Assembly: GCA_019914945.1 (NCBI GenBank)
Contig: CM034100.1
Coordinates: 8,319,096-8,383,095, forward strand
DNA: 64,000 nucleotides
Reading direction: 5' to 3'
Origin: Typha latifolia
Lineage: Eukaryota; Streptophyta; Magnoliopsida; Poales; Typhaceae
Shown: positions 22,083-32,905 of the stretch, piece after piece
Position numbering within the stretch: the first letter of the stretch is position 1
How the letters are laid out: each line of letters opens with the position of its first letter
Position numbers and translations under genes: made by a program
The notes under the pieces: model-generated
Told to the model about the DNA's origin: nothing
The model's database searches: none
The model's input: the letters and a program-made list of their open reading frames with translations, nothing else

Positions 22083-22533
22083 GGCCACCCTCTCACTCTA
22101 CTCTCTCTCTATTCTCTCTCGCACTCCTTTCTCTCTATTGCCGACACCTTCCCTGGAGCCGCCGCCACCGCCATCGGTGAGACCTCTCACTCCCCCACTC
22201 TTTCCTTTCCTTCCTCTCTCTCTCTCTCTTGCCTTGAGCTTGGGCTCGCCGTAGCCGAGCCATCGGTGAGAGGCCGGCCGCTAGCTGGCCAGCAGCGGTT
22301 GAGCCCCTCCCCGCTGGCCTGAGTCCGCACCTCCCTCCCCTCCTCTCTTCTTCTTCTTCTTCTTCTTCTTCTTATTCTTCTTCTTCTTCTTTCCTTCTTT
22401 TTCTCCTCCCTCGGCTTCTGCTCTTTCTTTTTCTGCATAGTGCTGGGCTCAGCCCAGCACTGATGGCAATTTTCTTTTAATTAATTAATTAATTATTTAT
22501 TTATTTTATTGATGTTATTTATTTAGGTTTTTT
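21897..22533 (+). repeat. 5' LTR of G4, 3' part deleted
   Basis: Matches the 3' LTR from 26743 to about 27400, including CT and CTT microsatellites and the TTAATTAA run. It then joins gag at ATGGAAGAAG. The last roughly 2.3 kb of LTR, the primer-binding site and the gag N-terminus are absent. Confidence 0.85.
22020..22092. repeat. CT microsatellite in G4 5' LTR
   Basis: Imperfect (CT)n run; a CTT run follows at 22349-22390. Confidence 0.9.
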
Positions 22534-22969
22534 CATGGAAGAAGAATTTCTGCATTTACGACAGGGTCCTATGACAATGGTAGAATACGAGGTTAAATTC
22601 AATGCTTTAGCCCGTTTTGTACCCTATCAAGTTCCAAATGAAGCAGCCAAAACTCGACGCTTCAAGCATGGGCTGAATTATGCTATACGTCAGAGTTTAG
22701 AGGTAGCATGCCTCATCCCTTATGCTGATATAGTGGAGAGGGCTATGGCACTTGAGGGAGTGATTTAGGAGAAGAGGGTTATGGAAGCTCGGCGATCTGG
22801 GACACAGTCTGAACGAGGCGGGAGTTCTAGGGTTCCTTCTGCAAGCTAGAGCCTACCGCCTTCGCAGTCACAATGTCGTCTTTCCTACCATCCTTATAAG
22901 GGAAGTTCAAGCACTAGTTCATCTGCTAACCGATCTGATTCGCAAGGATCTGGAGGACTTAGCCAAGCA
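22534..22969 (+). pseudogene. G4 gag core, N-terminally deleted
   Basis: Begins MEEEFLHLRQGPMTMVEYE at 22535, in the middle of a normal retrotrans_gag domain, and continues FNALARFVPYQVP and FKHGLNYAIRQSL. Stop codons at 22766-22768 and near 22848 break it before the zinc-knuckle part, which is open from 22970. Confidence 0.85.
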
Positions 22970-24760
22970 GTGTCTCAGGTTAGTGTGACTGGACCACTGT
23001 CCGGGGGCAGAGGAAGTGGATTTGTTGGTGGATCACCAGTGCGGAGTCGTAGCTGTTTCGGGTGTGGGAAGTTTGGGCATCATCTCGGAGATTGCCCTAA
23101 CCCACGTTTATGCTACGAGTGTGGGCAGCCTGGACATATCCATCGTGATTGTCTGCGCGTCGCCACCGGCCCAATTTCTACTACTGCTGCATCTTCTAGA
23201 ACTGCGCCTATTGGGGTTTCCACTACGGCTGGCCGAGGCAAAGGAGTTGTTGGAGCAGGGTCCTCTCAGCCTAGGCGAAAGTCTAGAGGTGGCCGGATCT
23301 TCGCGATGACGGAGCACGACACTTTGGCATCTAATGACGTGGCCACAGTTATTCTGAAATTATTTTCTCATATAGCAAGAGTTTTATTTGATCCGGATGC
23401 CACACATTCCTTTATTTCAAGTTCATTTGCTTGCCATGCTGATATACTAATGGAACCTTTAGAGAATATTCTGTTGCTAGTAGGAGAGACAGTTGTTATT
23501 GATTCTACTTATAAATCTTGCACAGTTAGTTTTGGGGATAGGGAGTTCAAAGTAGATCTTTTGCCACTAGAGCTGATAGATTTTGATGTTATCTTGGGGA
23601 TGGATTGGTTAGCTGCATATCATGCCAATATAGATTACTATAGAAACGAAATTGTGATGAATTTAGCTGATGAACCAGAATATAGAATTAAGGGCAATAA
23701 ATCCAGCAACCCTATGGAGATAATCTCTGCATTTGAAGCTTGTAGGTTATTAAAGAAAGGATGTGCAGGTGTTTTAGCTAGCCTGTTAGGAGATACTGAT
23801 AAACAGATTAAATTAGAAGATGTCCGAGTTGTTAGAGAATTTCCTAATGTTTTCCTAGATGATCTCCCCGGATTACCCCCGGATAGGGGAGTAAACTTTT
23901 CAATTGATTTAGCATCTGATACTTCACCTATTTCTAAAGCCCCTTACAGAATGACACCAATAGAATTGAAAGAACTTAAGGTACAGTTGGAAGAACTACT
24001 ACATAAAGGCTTTATAAGACTTAGTGTCTCTCCTTGGGGAGTTCCTATTCTTTTTGTTAAGAAGAAGGATGGGACACTCAGACTGTGTATAGACTATAGA
24101 CAGCTGAACCAAGTGACAATAAAAAATAAATATCCTCTACCTCGCATTGATGATTTAGTTGATCAGTTAAGGGGAGCTAGAGTATTCTCTAAAATAGACT
24201 TGAGGACTAGTTACCATCAGTTAAAAGTCTGTGAGAAGGATATTTTTAAAACTGCTTTTTATACTAGATACAGACACTATGAGTTTTTAGTCATGCCATT
24301 TGGATTGATCAATGCTCCAGCTGTTTTCATGGATCTGATGAATAGAGTTTTCCAACCTTATTTGGATCAATTTGTAATAGTTTTCATTGATGATATACTA
24401 ATATATTCAAGTAATGAGGAAGAACATGAGTATCACTTGAGGTTAATTCTCCAGATCTTGAGAGAAAAGAAGTTATTTGCCAAATTTTCAAAATATGAGT
24501 TCTGGCTAGATCAGGTGGTCTTCCTTGGACATGTAATATCACAGGAAGGGATCAGTGTGGATCAGTCCAAAATAGATGCTGTACTGAAATGGAGTCAACC
24601 AACTAATATCACGGAAGTGCGTAGTTTTCTTGGTCTGGCTGGGTATTATAGGAGGTTTGTAGAAAGATATGCAAAGATAGCTATGCCTCTTACTAGGTTG
24701 ACTCGGAAGAATCAAATGTTTGATGGAATGAAGAGTGTGAAAATAGTTTTCAAGAATTAA
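22970..24760 (+). pseudogene. G4 gag C-terminus, protease and reverse transcriptase (596-codon open frame)
   Basis: The longest open frame in the window. Residues about 25-65 hold two zinc knuckles ([28 protein letters not shown]). About residue 137 is the retropepsin site, but it reads [10 protein letters not shown] where the family has D-S/T-G, so activity is doubtful. RT spans about 320-500: [42 protein letters not shown], and an intact FIDDILIYS catalytic box. The connection block [17 protein letters not shown] is near 560. The frame ends by a small indel at about 24722; a shifted frame continues into RNase H. RT appears intact in sequence, but the element cannot be autonomous. Confidence 0.9.
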
Positions 24761-25180
24761 AAAGAAGATTGACTTGTGCACCAATTCTGATTATTCCTTC
24801 CAGTGGAATAGGATTAGGTTGTGATGCTTCGTGCAAAGGATTAGGTTGCGTTTTAATGCAGAATGGTAATGTAGTGGCTTATGCATCTAGGCAGTTAAAA
24901 GATTATGAACAGAATTATCCTACTCATGATTTAGAGTTGGCTGCTGTAGTGTTTGGCGACACTATCTATATAGGGAAAAATGTAAAAATTTTGCAGATCA
25001 TAAAAGTCTTAAATATTTGTTTACTCAGAAAGAACTTAATTTGCGGCAAAGGAGATGGTTGGAATTAGTGAAGAATTATGATTGTACCATAAATTATCAT
25101 CCAGATAAAACAAATGTTGTTGTAGATGCCTTAAGTAGGAAGTTAGCTGGGAGTCTAGCATTTTTAGTTACCTAACAAAC
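24761..25180 (+). pseudogene. G4 RNase H remnant
   Basis: From 24769: [18 protein letters not shown] with the first catalytic Asp, then [20 protein letters not shown] with the Glu. A deletion near 24955 removes the middle of the domain and shifts frame. [12 protein letters not shown] and ALSRK-like endings follow at 25075-25145. Confidence 0.85.
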
Positions 25181-26709
25181 TATGATACTTAAGGATCTGC
25201 AAAGGCTAGAAGTTCTAATTGTGACCAAGGGTGGTGGAGTTGGTTTACTAGCACAATTTACTATCAAACCTACATTGATAGATAGAATTAGTGCATCTTA
25301 GAAGACTGATAGTAAGGCTATACAAATTGTGAAACAAGTACGAAATTTCAGTAAATTAGATTTCTCAATAGACTCTACCGGGATATTGCGTTTTAGAGGC
25401 AGATTGTATGTTTCTAATTATGAAGGACTTAGAAATGAAATTTTAAATGAAGGTCATACTTCTGCTTATGCTATGCACCCCGGGGGAACAAAAATGTATT
25501 ATGAGTTGAAAAAGAAATTCTGGTGGGAAGGAATGAAAAGAAATTTTGGGGAATTTGTGGCTAAGTGTTTGACTTGTCAGTAAGTCAAGATTGAGCACCA
25601 AAGGCCTGCAGGTGCATTACAACCTTTGCAGATTTCTGAATGGAAATGAGAACACATTAATATGGATTTTGTGACTAGATTACCAAAGGCACAGAAAGGG
25701 AAGAATGCAATTTGGGTGATTATTGATAGACTAACCAAATCAGCACACTTTTTACCAGTAAGTACTACTAATTAAATGGAAAAATTAGCTATCTTATTTA
25801 GAGATGAAATTTTTGCTCACCATGGAATTCCTATTAGTATCACTTCAGATGGAGATCCTCGTTTTGTGTCTAGATTTTGGAAGCAGTTTCATCAGTCAGT
25901 CTTTTGGAACAAAACTACAGTTTAGTACAGCTTATCATCCTCAAACAGATGGTCAATCTGTGCGTACTATTCAATCATTAGAGGATATGTTGAGAGCATG
26001 TGTAATTAATTTCGGATTAGGTTGGGACAAATATTTACCATTGATAGAGTTTGCTTATAATAACAACTTTCATGCTAGTATTGGTATGCCTCCCTATGAA
26101 GCATTATATGGCAGGAAATGCAGATCACCAATTGATTAGGAAGTTGGAGAAAAGAAGGTTGAAAACTCAATTTTAGTGCAAGCTACAGTTGAGAAGAAAA
26201 AGATAATTAGAGAGCATATGAAGGTGGCACAAAGTAGACAGAAAAGTTATGCTGATAATAGGAGGCGTGATTTGGAGTTTCAGGTAGGAGATAAAGTATT
26301 CTTAAGAGTTTCACCCTGGAAGGGTGTGTTTCGCTTTGAAAAGAAGGGAAAGTTAAGTCCTAAGTATATATGACCTTATGAGATTCTTGGACGAGTGGGG
26401 CCTGTAGCTTATAGAGTAGCTTTACCACCTGACTTAGTACAAATTCGTAATGTGTTCCATTTGTCAGTATTAAGAAAATATATATTAGATCCATCGCATG
26501 TGATTCATTATGAACCAGTTCAACTGCAGCAAAATTTATCATATGAAGAGCAACTTGTGAAAGTCCTTACTAGAAGAGATAAAGTCCTAAGAACCAAAGT
26601 TATACCTTTAGTAAAAGTCTTGTGGAGATACCATGCAGTAGAAGAGGCTTCTTGGGAATGTGAGGATGAGATACGATCTAAATATCCAGAATTGTTTAGA
26701 GGCATGTAA
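25181..26709 (+). pseudogene. G4 integrase with chromodomain-type C-terminus
   Basis: The zinc finger (25490-25585: H-PGG-K-YYELKKKFWW, CLTCQ) is followed by a stop at 25581. The core keeps the first Asp (MDFVTRLPKAQKG) and second Asp (SDGDPRF, about 25845). The catalytic Glu position reads Val ([13 protein letters not shown], about 25960). A frameshift sits near 25890 and stops near 26139 and 26371. The C-terminal part (26395-26709) has VAYRVALPP, FHLSVLRKY and a chromodomain-like VKVLWRYHAVEEASWE. Inactive by several independent lesions. Confidence 0.88.
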
Positions 26710-26731
26710 ATTTCGAGGTCGAAATTTTTAT

Positions 26732-26741
26732 ACGGGGGAGA
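26732..26741 (+). promoter_or_regulatory. Polypurine tract of G4
   Basis: ACGGGGGAGA, the plus-strand primer site, ending one base before the 3' LTR. Confidence 0.82.
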
Positions 26742-26742
26742 A

Positions 26743-27008
26743 TGTAATAACCCAAGTAGGGATTAAAAAAAAATAGTGGCATCGTGCCCATGCAAGCTGC
26801 TCCACATGTCGCCGCCGCGGCCGCAGCCAACCGACTGCACCGCCACCCTTTTTCCCCTCCACCGCCGCTCTCTCTCTCTCTCTCGGCCACCCTCTCACTC
26901 TACTCTCTCTCTCTATTCTCTCTCGCACTCCTTTCTCTCCATTGCCGACACCTTCCCTAGAGCCACCGTCGCGGGTGAGACCCCTCACTCCCCTACTCTT
27001 TCCTTTCC

Positions 27009-27090
<82 letters not shown>

Positions 27091-27919
27091 GCCTTGAGCT
27101 CGGGCTCGCCGTAGCCGAGCTGTCGGCGAGAGGCCGGCCGCTGGCTGCCCAGCAGCGACCGAGCCCCTACCCGCCGGCCCGGGTCCGCACCTCCCTCCCC
27201 TCCTCTCTTCTTCTTCTTCTTCTTCTTCTTCTTCTTCTTCTTCTTCTTTCATTCTTTTTCTCCTCCCTCGACTTTTGCTCTTTCTTATTCTGGCCCAAGA
27301 CTGTAGCAGGCAGTATTAGGCCGAGCCCAGCACAGATGGCTATTTTCTTTTAATTAATTAATTATTTATTTATTTATTTTATTGATGTTATTTATTTAGG
27401 TTTTTTTTTCTTAATTAATGCAAATAGATTATTTAGACATTAATTATTTTAATAATAATATATATTCTTCAATATGATTAGTATTAATTATAATTTGTAT
27501 AATCAATGATTAATTAGGTATAAATATAAGTAATACTCATATTTATTTATTTATATCTCTATTAGATTAATATATAGTTTTATAAATTATAATTATCAAA
27601 TTTATATACTAATATTTTTATGAGATACATTTTAAATAATTATAATAATTTATTATACATTATTATTTTGTAACAAATAAAATAATCGGCTTATGCATTT
27701 ATTTATTATTTTATAAAGTAGTGACTACATAGTCCCTAATTAATCAAGATATAATTGAATTATAATTAGGTTCATATCTATACTTATATTTTTATTTATA
27801 ATTAAAAATCTAGCTAGTTATAAAGATAAGTAGAAATTCTAAAATCTAATAAATCATCATATTTTACATGAACGGATTTTAATTAGATGAAGGACTAACT
27901 TCTTACTACCTAAATAACC
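26743..27919 (+). repeat. 3' LTR of G4, 3' truncated
   Basis: Starts TGTAATAACCCAAGTAGGG. Contains a long (CT)n run (about 26868-27086), a CTT run (27208-27248), TTAATTAATTA, then AT-rich U3-like sequence. It breaks into the G1b LTR near 27919; the homologous LTR at 55503-57302 shows what is missing. Confidence 0.85.
26868..27086. repeat. CT microsatellites in G4 3' LTR
   Basis: Two (CT)n runs, the longer at about 27015-27086, longer than in the 5' LTR. Confidence 0.92.
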
Positions 27920-28227
27920 TTTCCCCCACCACTTTTCACCGGTGCCACCTCATTAACGCCGGTCCACCTTCAACCAACATCACCTAGGATCATGTGCCTC
28001 CATCCACGGATCCAAAATAGACCACCCTGACCTTTGTCCATTAATCGGACAATATCTCGAGACCCCCACATCCAATTCGCCTGAAACTAGATTTATTGGA
28101 CAGCTCTTTTCTGGGGCGATCCGACGGTGGCATATTTCGAGATCTTATTTCAAAGTTCTATGCCAAATCTAGTTCAGATCAGGAAATTGGAAAAGATCGA
28201 ACCTTAGCCTAAGGGGAGATCGTATCA
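27920..28227 (+). repeat. 5' LTR of G1b, 5' truncated
   Basis: Shares CCACCTCATTAACGCCGG and GACAATATCTCGAGA with the G1c LTRs and ends GGGGAGATCGTATCA. The upstream part, including any palindrome array, is lost at the junction with G4. Confidence 0.82.
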
Positions 28228-28230
28228 AGA

Positions 28231-28246
28231 TTAGTATTAGAGCCAC
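28231..28246 (+). promoter_or_regulatory. Primer-binding site of G1b
   Basis: TTAGTATTAGAGCCAC, two mismatches to the initiator-Met complement, 3 nt after the LTR. Confidence 0.75.
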
Positions 28247-28269
28247 CGTTCCTCGGACAAGCGTTTCCT

Positions 28270-29964
28270 ATGATGACCACTAGAGCCATGGCTGCACGGC
28301 GAGATGATGAAGAAGAGATTCTCCCAATAGAGGAAGGGGAAACGATTGCGGAGACTTCCACCCGCAGAACCGCTCGATCTAATCGGAATACGGAAGAACC
28401 TAGCGTTCAAGCCGTGTTGGGGTCTCTTTCCGAGCAAATGGCCATCAACAACTAGATGATGATAGAGATGATGTGGGAACTACGGGCAACAAGGGAAGCA
28501 ATGGCGAACAAGAACGCACCATCGACCCCACGACGCGAGTCCACCCCCTTGAACCCACCGCCACCAGTTCAGCCTTTGCAACCACAAGAGCCACTGCTAC
28601 CACCACCCTATGGGCAGAGGCAAGCAAGGATGGTTACACCAGGTCCAGTTGTAGGTGAACCCATCCGACGAGCGAACCACTATGGAGACCACCGTAGAGA
28701 TCAAGATCCGTGGGCAGGTCAATACGAACCAGAACCACGGCGAGTTAATCAAAACTGAAGGAGGGATCATCAACCCTTCATGGTGCATCCTCCCCCAGTT
28801 AGACAAGGACTTGGACATGATTTGGAACGAGACAACGGCATCCGTGGACAAGTCGTGCATCTCAAATTCCCCAAGTTCAAAGGTGGCGATCTAATCGATT
28901 GGTTGTATAGGGTGGAGCAATTCTTTGCATACCAAGGTACGGTGAAAGAATACAAGGTGACGCTTGTGAGCTTCCACCTTGAGGATGCGGTACTTCATTG
29001 GTTTCGAGCAGCCAATGCCATTGAGGCTATTAAAACGTGAGCTGAATTTTGTGCTGATATCACACGACGATTTGGAGCATCGGGATATGAAGACTTTGAT
29101 GCTCTCCTCTCAAAGACAGTGCAAAAGACTACGGTTGGCGCATACCAAGAAGAATTTGAGAGGATTAGTAGCCGATGTCATCCACCATGGACGGATCAGC
29201 AACTTCATAGCAGCTTCATCTCGGGGCTACGGGGTGACATACAAGCCGATGTGAGGGCTTTAAGGCCTAGAACCTTAAAGGAGGCATTTGAAGATGCGGT
29301 GCTTATGGAAGACAAACATAGGGCCATGAAGATACACCTGAAACAGAGTTAGACGAGCCAAGGAAGCCGCAATCAATCTCAACCAACCATAGCGGCAGGA
29401 AACATCACCGGAGTACCAAGAGTTGCTTGTACAGTGGTACCTCCTCGATCACCATTGAAGCCATCCCAAGATGTGAAGTACGCACCTAGAGGTCCGGGAC
29501 GAGCACTCACACCTGCCCAAGTGGAGGAACGAAGTGCCAAGGGCCTATGCTTCTGTTGTGATGAAAAGTTTGTACCCGGGCATCGCTGCGCTAATCTAAT
29601 GGGATCGGTGATGCTAATCGATGGATTGGAGGAAGCTGAGGATGAGTTTGCAGCTGAAAGTGCAGGTGTGGCTGGATATCAAGAAAAAGTTGAGGAGCAA
29701 CTCGTGGAGGACACGATAGCCGAAATCTCCCTCCATGCCTACTTGGGGATAGCTGCGCCTAAGACCTTGCGGGTGAACGGTGTAGTCAAGAAAACCACAG
29801 TGAGAATCTTGATTGACATCGGGTCCACCCACAACTTCATTGACAAGAGGCTTCTTAGGAAGATTGGGTTTGAGTTGGAACCCACGGAAGGGTTCGATGT
29901 GACGATTGGAGATGGCACCACATTGCGAGCAGATTTTATTTGTGGAGGTGTGGAATTGAAGGTG
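28270..29964 (+). pseudogene. G1b gag and start of protease
   Basis: Starts MMTTRAMAARRDDEEE. An acidic, proline-rich N-terminus is followed by the gag core at 28860-29040 (FPKFKGGDLIDWLYRVEQFF, SFHLEDAVLHWF), AYQEEFERISSRC (29140) and a zinc knuckle CFCCDEKFVPGHRC at about 29551. The protease site is at about 29815 (ILIDIGSTHNFID; DIG where DSG is usual). Stops at 28456, 28756, 29038 and 29350 break it. The frame ends where the copia B LTR begins at 29965. Confidence 0.88.
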
Positions 29965-30966
29965 TGTTAGGTTTTAATTATTGGCAATTGTGTACAAAAT
30001 ATTCTAAGTGTATTTTTATATGTATATGAGCTTTATACAAGTCTAGAATATCTCTGGTTTGAAGAATTGCAAAATTATTGGAGAAAAGCTGTTGAGTTCA
30101 CACCGCGTTCACAAACGCGTTCGAACACGGTGCGTTCACAAACGCGTTCGGACGTGGGTACTTGCGTTCACACAGACCGAGAGTTGCGTTCACAAACGCG
30201 TTCGAACGCGTGTAGTTGCGTTAACACAGACCGAGAGTTGCGTTCACAAACGTGTTCGAACGTGGGTACTGCGTTCACACAGATCGAGAGCTGTGTTCAT
30301 AAACGCGTTCGAACGCAACCTGAAGAATTCAAGTTGTCGCGTTCGAATCCACTCAGGCCCATTCGAATGCACTTGAGATCAAGTCATGCCGTTCGAGCGC
30401 ACTTGGGCCGCGTTCGAACACACCAACGAAGTTTGAAAATATTGGACTTTTGTGAGTACGAATAAGACTTGGATTTCGCTCTATCTTGGAGATCATATAT
30501 AAGGATTGTGATGCCCTATCTCTAGGGTGATTGAAGAAGCATTATTGAAGAAGACTTCTTGAGGCTATATCGGTTCTTCAACTAATAATGTTCCACTCAT
30601 CTACAAAAGTTAATCTTTTATCTTAAGGGCTATCTAGACGAAAGATCAATCTTGAGGGTTACTGAGGTTGGACTTTAATCACGAGAAGCAGTGAATCGTG
30701 GGTTCTAGCGAGCAAGACTGAGAGGAACAAAGTCGTTTGGATCGACGGGTTGTTTTGTGAGTCAGTCTTGTAACTGCTACTATTCTAGTGATTGGTTTTG
30801 ATCTGGGTTTGGATCTATGGTTTTTTCCCATTTGGGTTTTTCCGCGTTAAAATCTTGGCATTCATCTCTGCTTTCGTTCTTAATAATTCTTCGGACTTTT
30901 ACTTAAGCGAACGAGTGATATCATTGCCTAGTATTTAGATACATACTTGTGTCTAGAGGTTTTTCA
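29965..30966 (+). repeat. 5' LTR of copia B
   Basis: TGTTAGGTTTTAATT...GAGGTTTTTCA, 1,002 bp; TATA box at 30496-30504. Confidence 0.93.
30105..30425. repeat. CpG palindrome array in copia B 5' LTR
   Basis: Units as in copy A; exact GCGTTCGAACGC near 30199 and 30303, with variants such as GCGTTCGGACG and GTGTTCGAACGT. Confidence 0.92.
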
Positions 30967-30980
30967 ATTAGTATCAGAGT
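30967..30980 (+). promoter_or_regulatory. Primer-binding site of copia B
   Basis: ATTAGTATCAGAGT, two differences from copy A. Confidence 0.8.
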
Positions 30981-31015
30981 GAGTTCTCTCACCCTTTGAG
31001 AGAGATCGGATAGGC

Positions 31016-31933
31016 ATGGATTTTCATAAAGAAAACTTTGTTGCTTTTGCCTCTTCTCTACTTAATATCGATTCTGTTGTTGATACTGATAGTACAGATG
31101 ATCATGATATGTTACCAGCTGAGGAACATGAATATGAAATTCAAAAGGCATATAATGGTCTGTACCTGGAGTCGTTTAAACTCAAGAAAAGCAATCTTAG
31201 ACTACTTCAACGACTCAAGGTAATCGAACAAAAAAGAATTCAATTTGAGGAGAAGTACAAATTGGAACTTGAACGTGTCAAAGACCTTTCTGAATAACTT
31301 GAAAATGCAAAAAATAAAATGAAGGCTGATGAAATTGAACTAGAGCGATTGCATAAGGAAGTGACATTTCTTAAAGGGAAGAACAAACTTGACGAGATTC
31401 TAAAGGCTCAGATCTCTAGAAAAGACAAGTATGGTGTTGGATAAACTAGTAATTCAAATAATAATAAAACTATCTTCGTTTCTGCAAGTATACAAAAGGA
31501 AGAATATCTGAAGTCGTCAACCGCATTTACAAAGCAATCCTGGATGAATGCTTCTAAACTGAAGTCGAATCTACAAACTGGTGAATCCTAAATAGCACCA
31601 AAGGTAAACTTTAGTCACACTCCTCAACAAAAGGTGGGTAGAAAATGGTTTGTTCCGACATGTTATCATTGCGGCATTCTAGGGCATATTCAACCTCATT
31701 GCAAATTTTTGCAAAAACCTAGAAGTGATTTCATTTATGGGATGAAAACAAAGGCCATATGGGTCAAGAAAAGTGATTTGAAATGTTATGTTGTGCATAC
31801 AGCCTTGAAAGCTTTAAATTCTGATTTGTGGTATTTCGATAGTGGCTGTTCAAGACATATGTCAGGTGACAAGTTGTTATTTTCTAATCTTGAAAAACAT
31901 GAAGGGGGAGTTGTGACATTCGGAGATAGTAAT
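31016..31933 (+). pseudogene. Copia B gag (internally deleted) and protease
   Basis: The leader ATG (31016) is joined after four codons to the acidic and coiled-coil part of gag (NFVAFASSLLNIDS), deleting roughly 1 kb compared with copy A. A second zinc knuckle CYHCGILGHIQPHC is at about 31658-31699. The protease catalytic segment YFDSGCSRHMSGD is at about 31831. Stops at 31295, 31442 and 31588 interrupt it. A stop at 31934 separates it from the integrase part. Confidence 0.87.
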
Positions 31934-31949
31934 TAATCCAAGGTAATAG

Positions 31950-32905
31950 GTAAAGGAAAGGTAAGTTCTCCGGGGGTTCTTATTCTTGAAAATGTTCTTT
32001 ATGTTAAGGGCTTGAAAGCAAATCTTCTGAGCATCAGTCAATTTTGTGATGAAGATTATGAGGTAAAATTCTCCAAAAATGATTGTACTATTCTAGATCA
32101 TGGTGGTAATGTTATATCTTATGGATCTAGAAGATCTGATAATTGCTATGTTGTTGGAACGTCACATAAACTGAAATGTAAGAGTGCCTCTTTCGACATT
32201 GCAGATGTGTGGCATCAACGTCTTGGACATGTGAATCACAAGGAATTATTTACTCTGTCCAAACAAGAAGTGGTAAGAGGAATACCTAAGATAAAAGAAA
32301 TATCAAAAAGAGTGTGCGGTTCATGTCAAATTGGAAAACAAATTCGGATCTCACATAAGAAGGTAAATGCAGCTACCATCGATCATGTGCTTCAATTAGT
32401 TCACATGGACTTGATGGGTCCAATAAAAATGGAAAGTCTTGGAGGTAAACGCTATATATTCTTAATGATCGATAATTACTCCAGATATACCTGGGTTGCC
32501 TTTCTATGTGAGAAGTCTGAAAGCGTTGAAGATTTTAAATCACTATGCTTAAAATTGCAAAATGAAAAATCTACTACCCTAGTTAGGATTCGTTCTGATC
32601 ATGGTAGAGAATTTGAAAATGAAAATTTTTCTATATTTTGCGATTCTCTTGGTATTCAACATGAATTTTTAGCTCCTATAACTCCACAACAGAATGGGAT
32701 TGTGAAAAGAAAGAACCGAGTTGTGTAGGAAATGGCTAGGGTTATGCTTCACGCTAAAAATGTTACTCAAAGGTTTTGGGCAGAGGCGGTCAATACAGCG
32801 GTACATGTGATAAATCGTGTTTATCTAAGACCAGGTACAAAAATGACTGTTTATGAAATTTGGAAAGGTAAGAAACCTAGTGTTAAATATTTTTGAGTTT
32901 TTGGT
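31950..32905 (+). pseudogene. Copia B GAG-pre-integrase and integrase
   Basis: Starts in LENVLYVKGLKANLLSISQ. The zinc-finger domain is at about 32208-32330 (WHQRLGHVNH, CGSCQIGK). The core has VHMDLMGPI (first Asp) and RSDHGREFEN (second Asp). The expected Glu in QQNGIV-x-RKNR is Lys at about 32707, a G-to-A change that removes the third catalytic residue. A stop at 32726 replaces a normally conserved Gln (CAG to TAG). Confidence 0.9.

Larger units (their letters stand above)
21897..27919 (+). mobile_element. G4 gypsy chromovirus (Tekay/Del-like), truncated at both LTRs
   Basis: A partial 5' LTR is fused directly to the interior of gag at 22533. Then follow zinc knuckles, protease, RT, RNase H, integrase, chromodomain, a polypurine tract (26732-26741) and a 3' LTR broken off near 27919. 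The LTR start TGTAATAAYCCAAGTA is the same at 21897 and 26743. Intact copies elsewhere suggest the full LTR is about 2.9 kb. Long LTRs and the chromodomain form fit the Tekay/Del lineage. Confidence 0.88.

Noticed and set aside
21938..22438. Open frames rich in Ser/Leu or Arg/Glu (also 26728-27252, 47550-47903, 63332-63853)
   Set aside because: Translation of CT, GA and CTT microsatellites on both strands; no protein signature.
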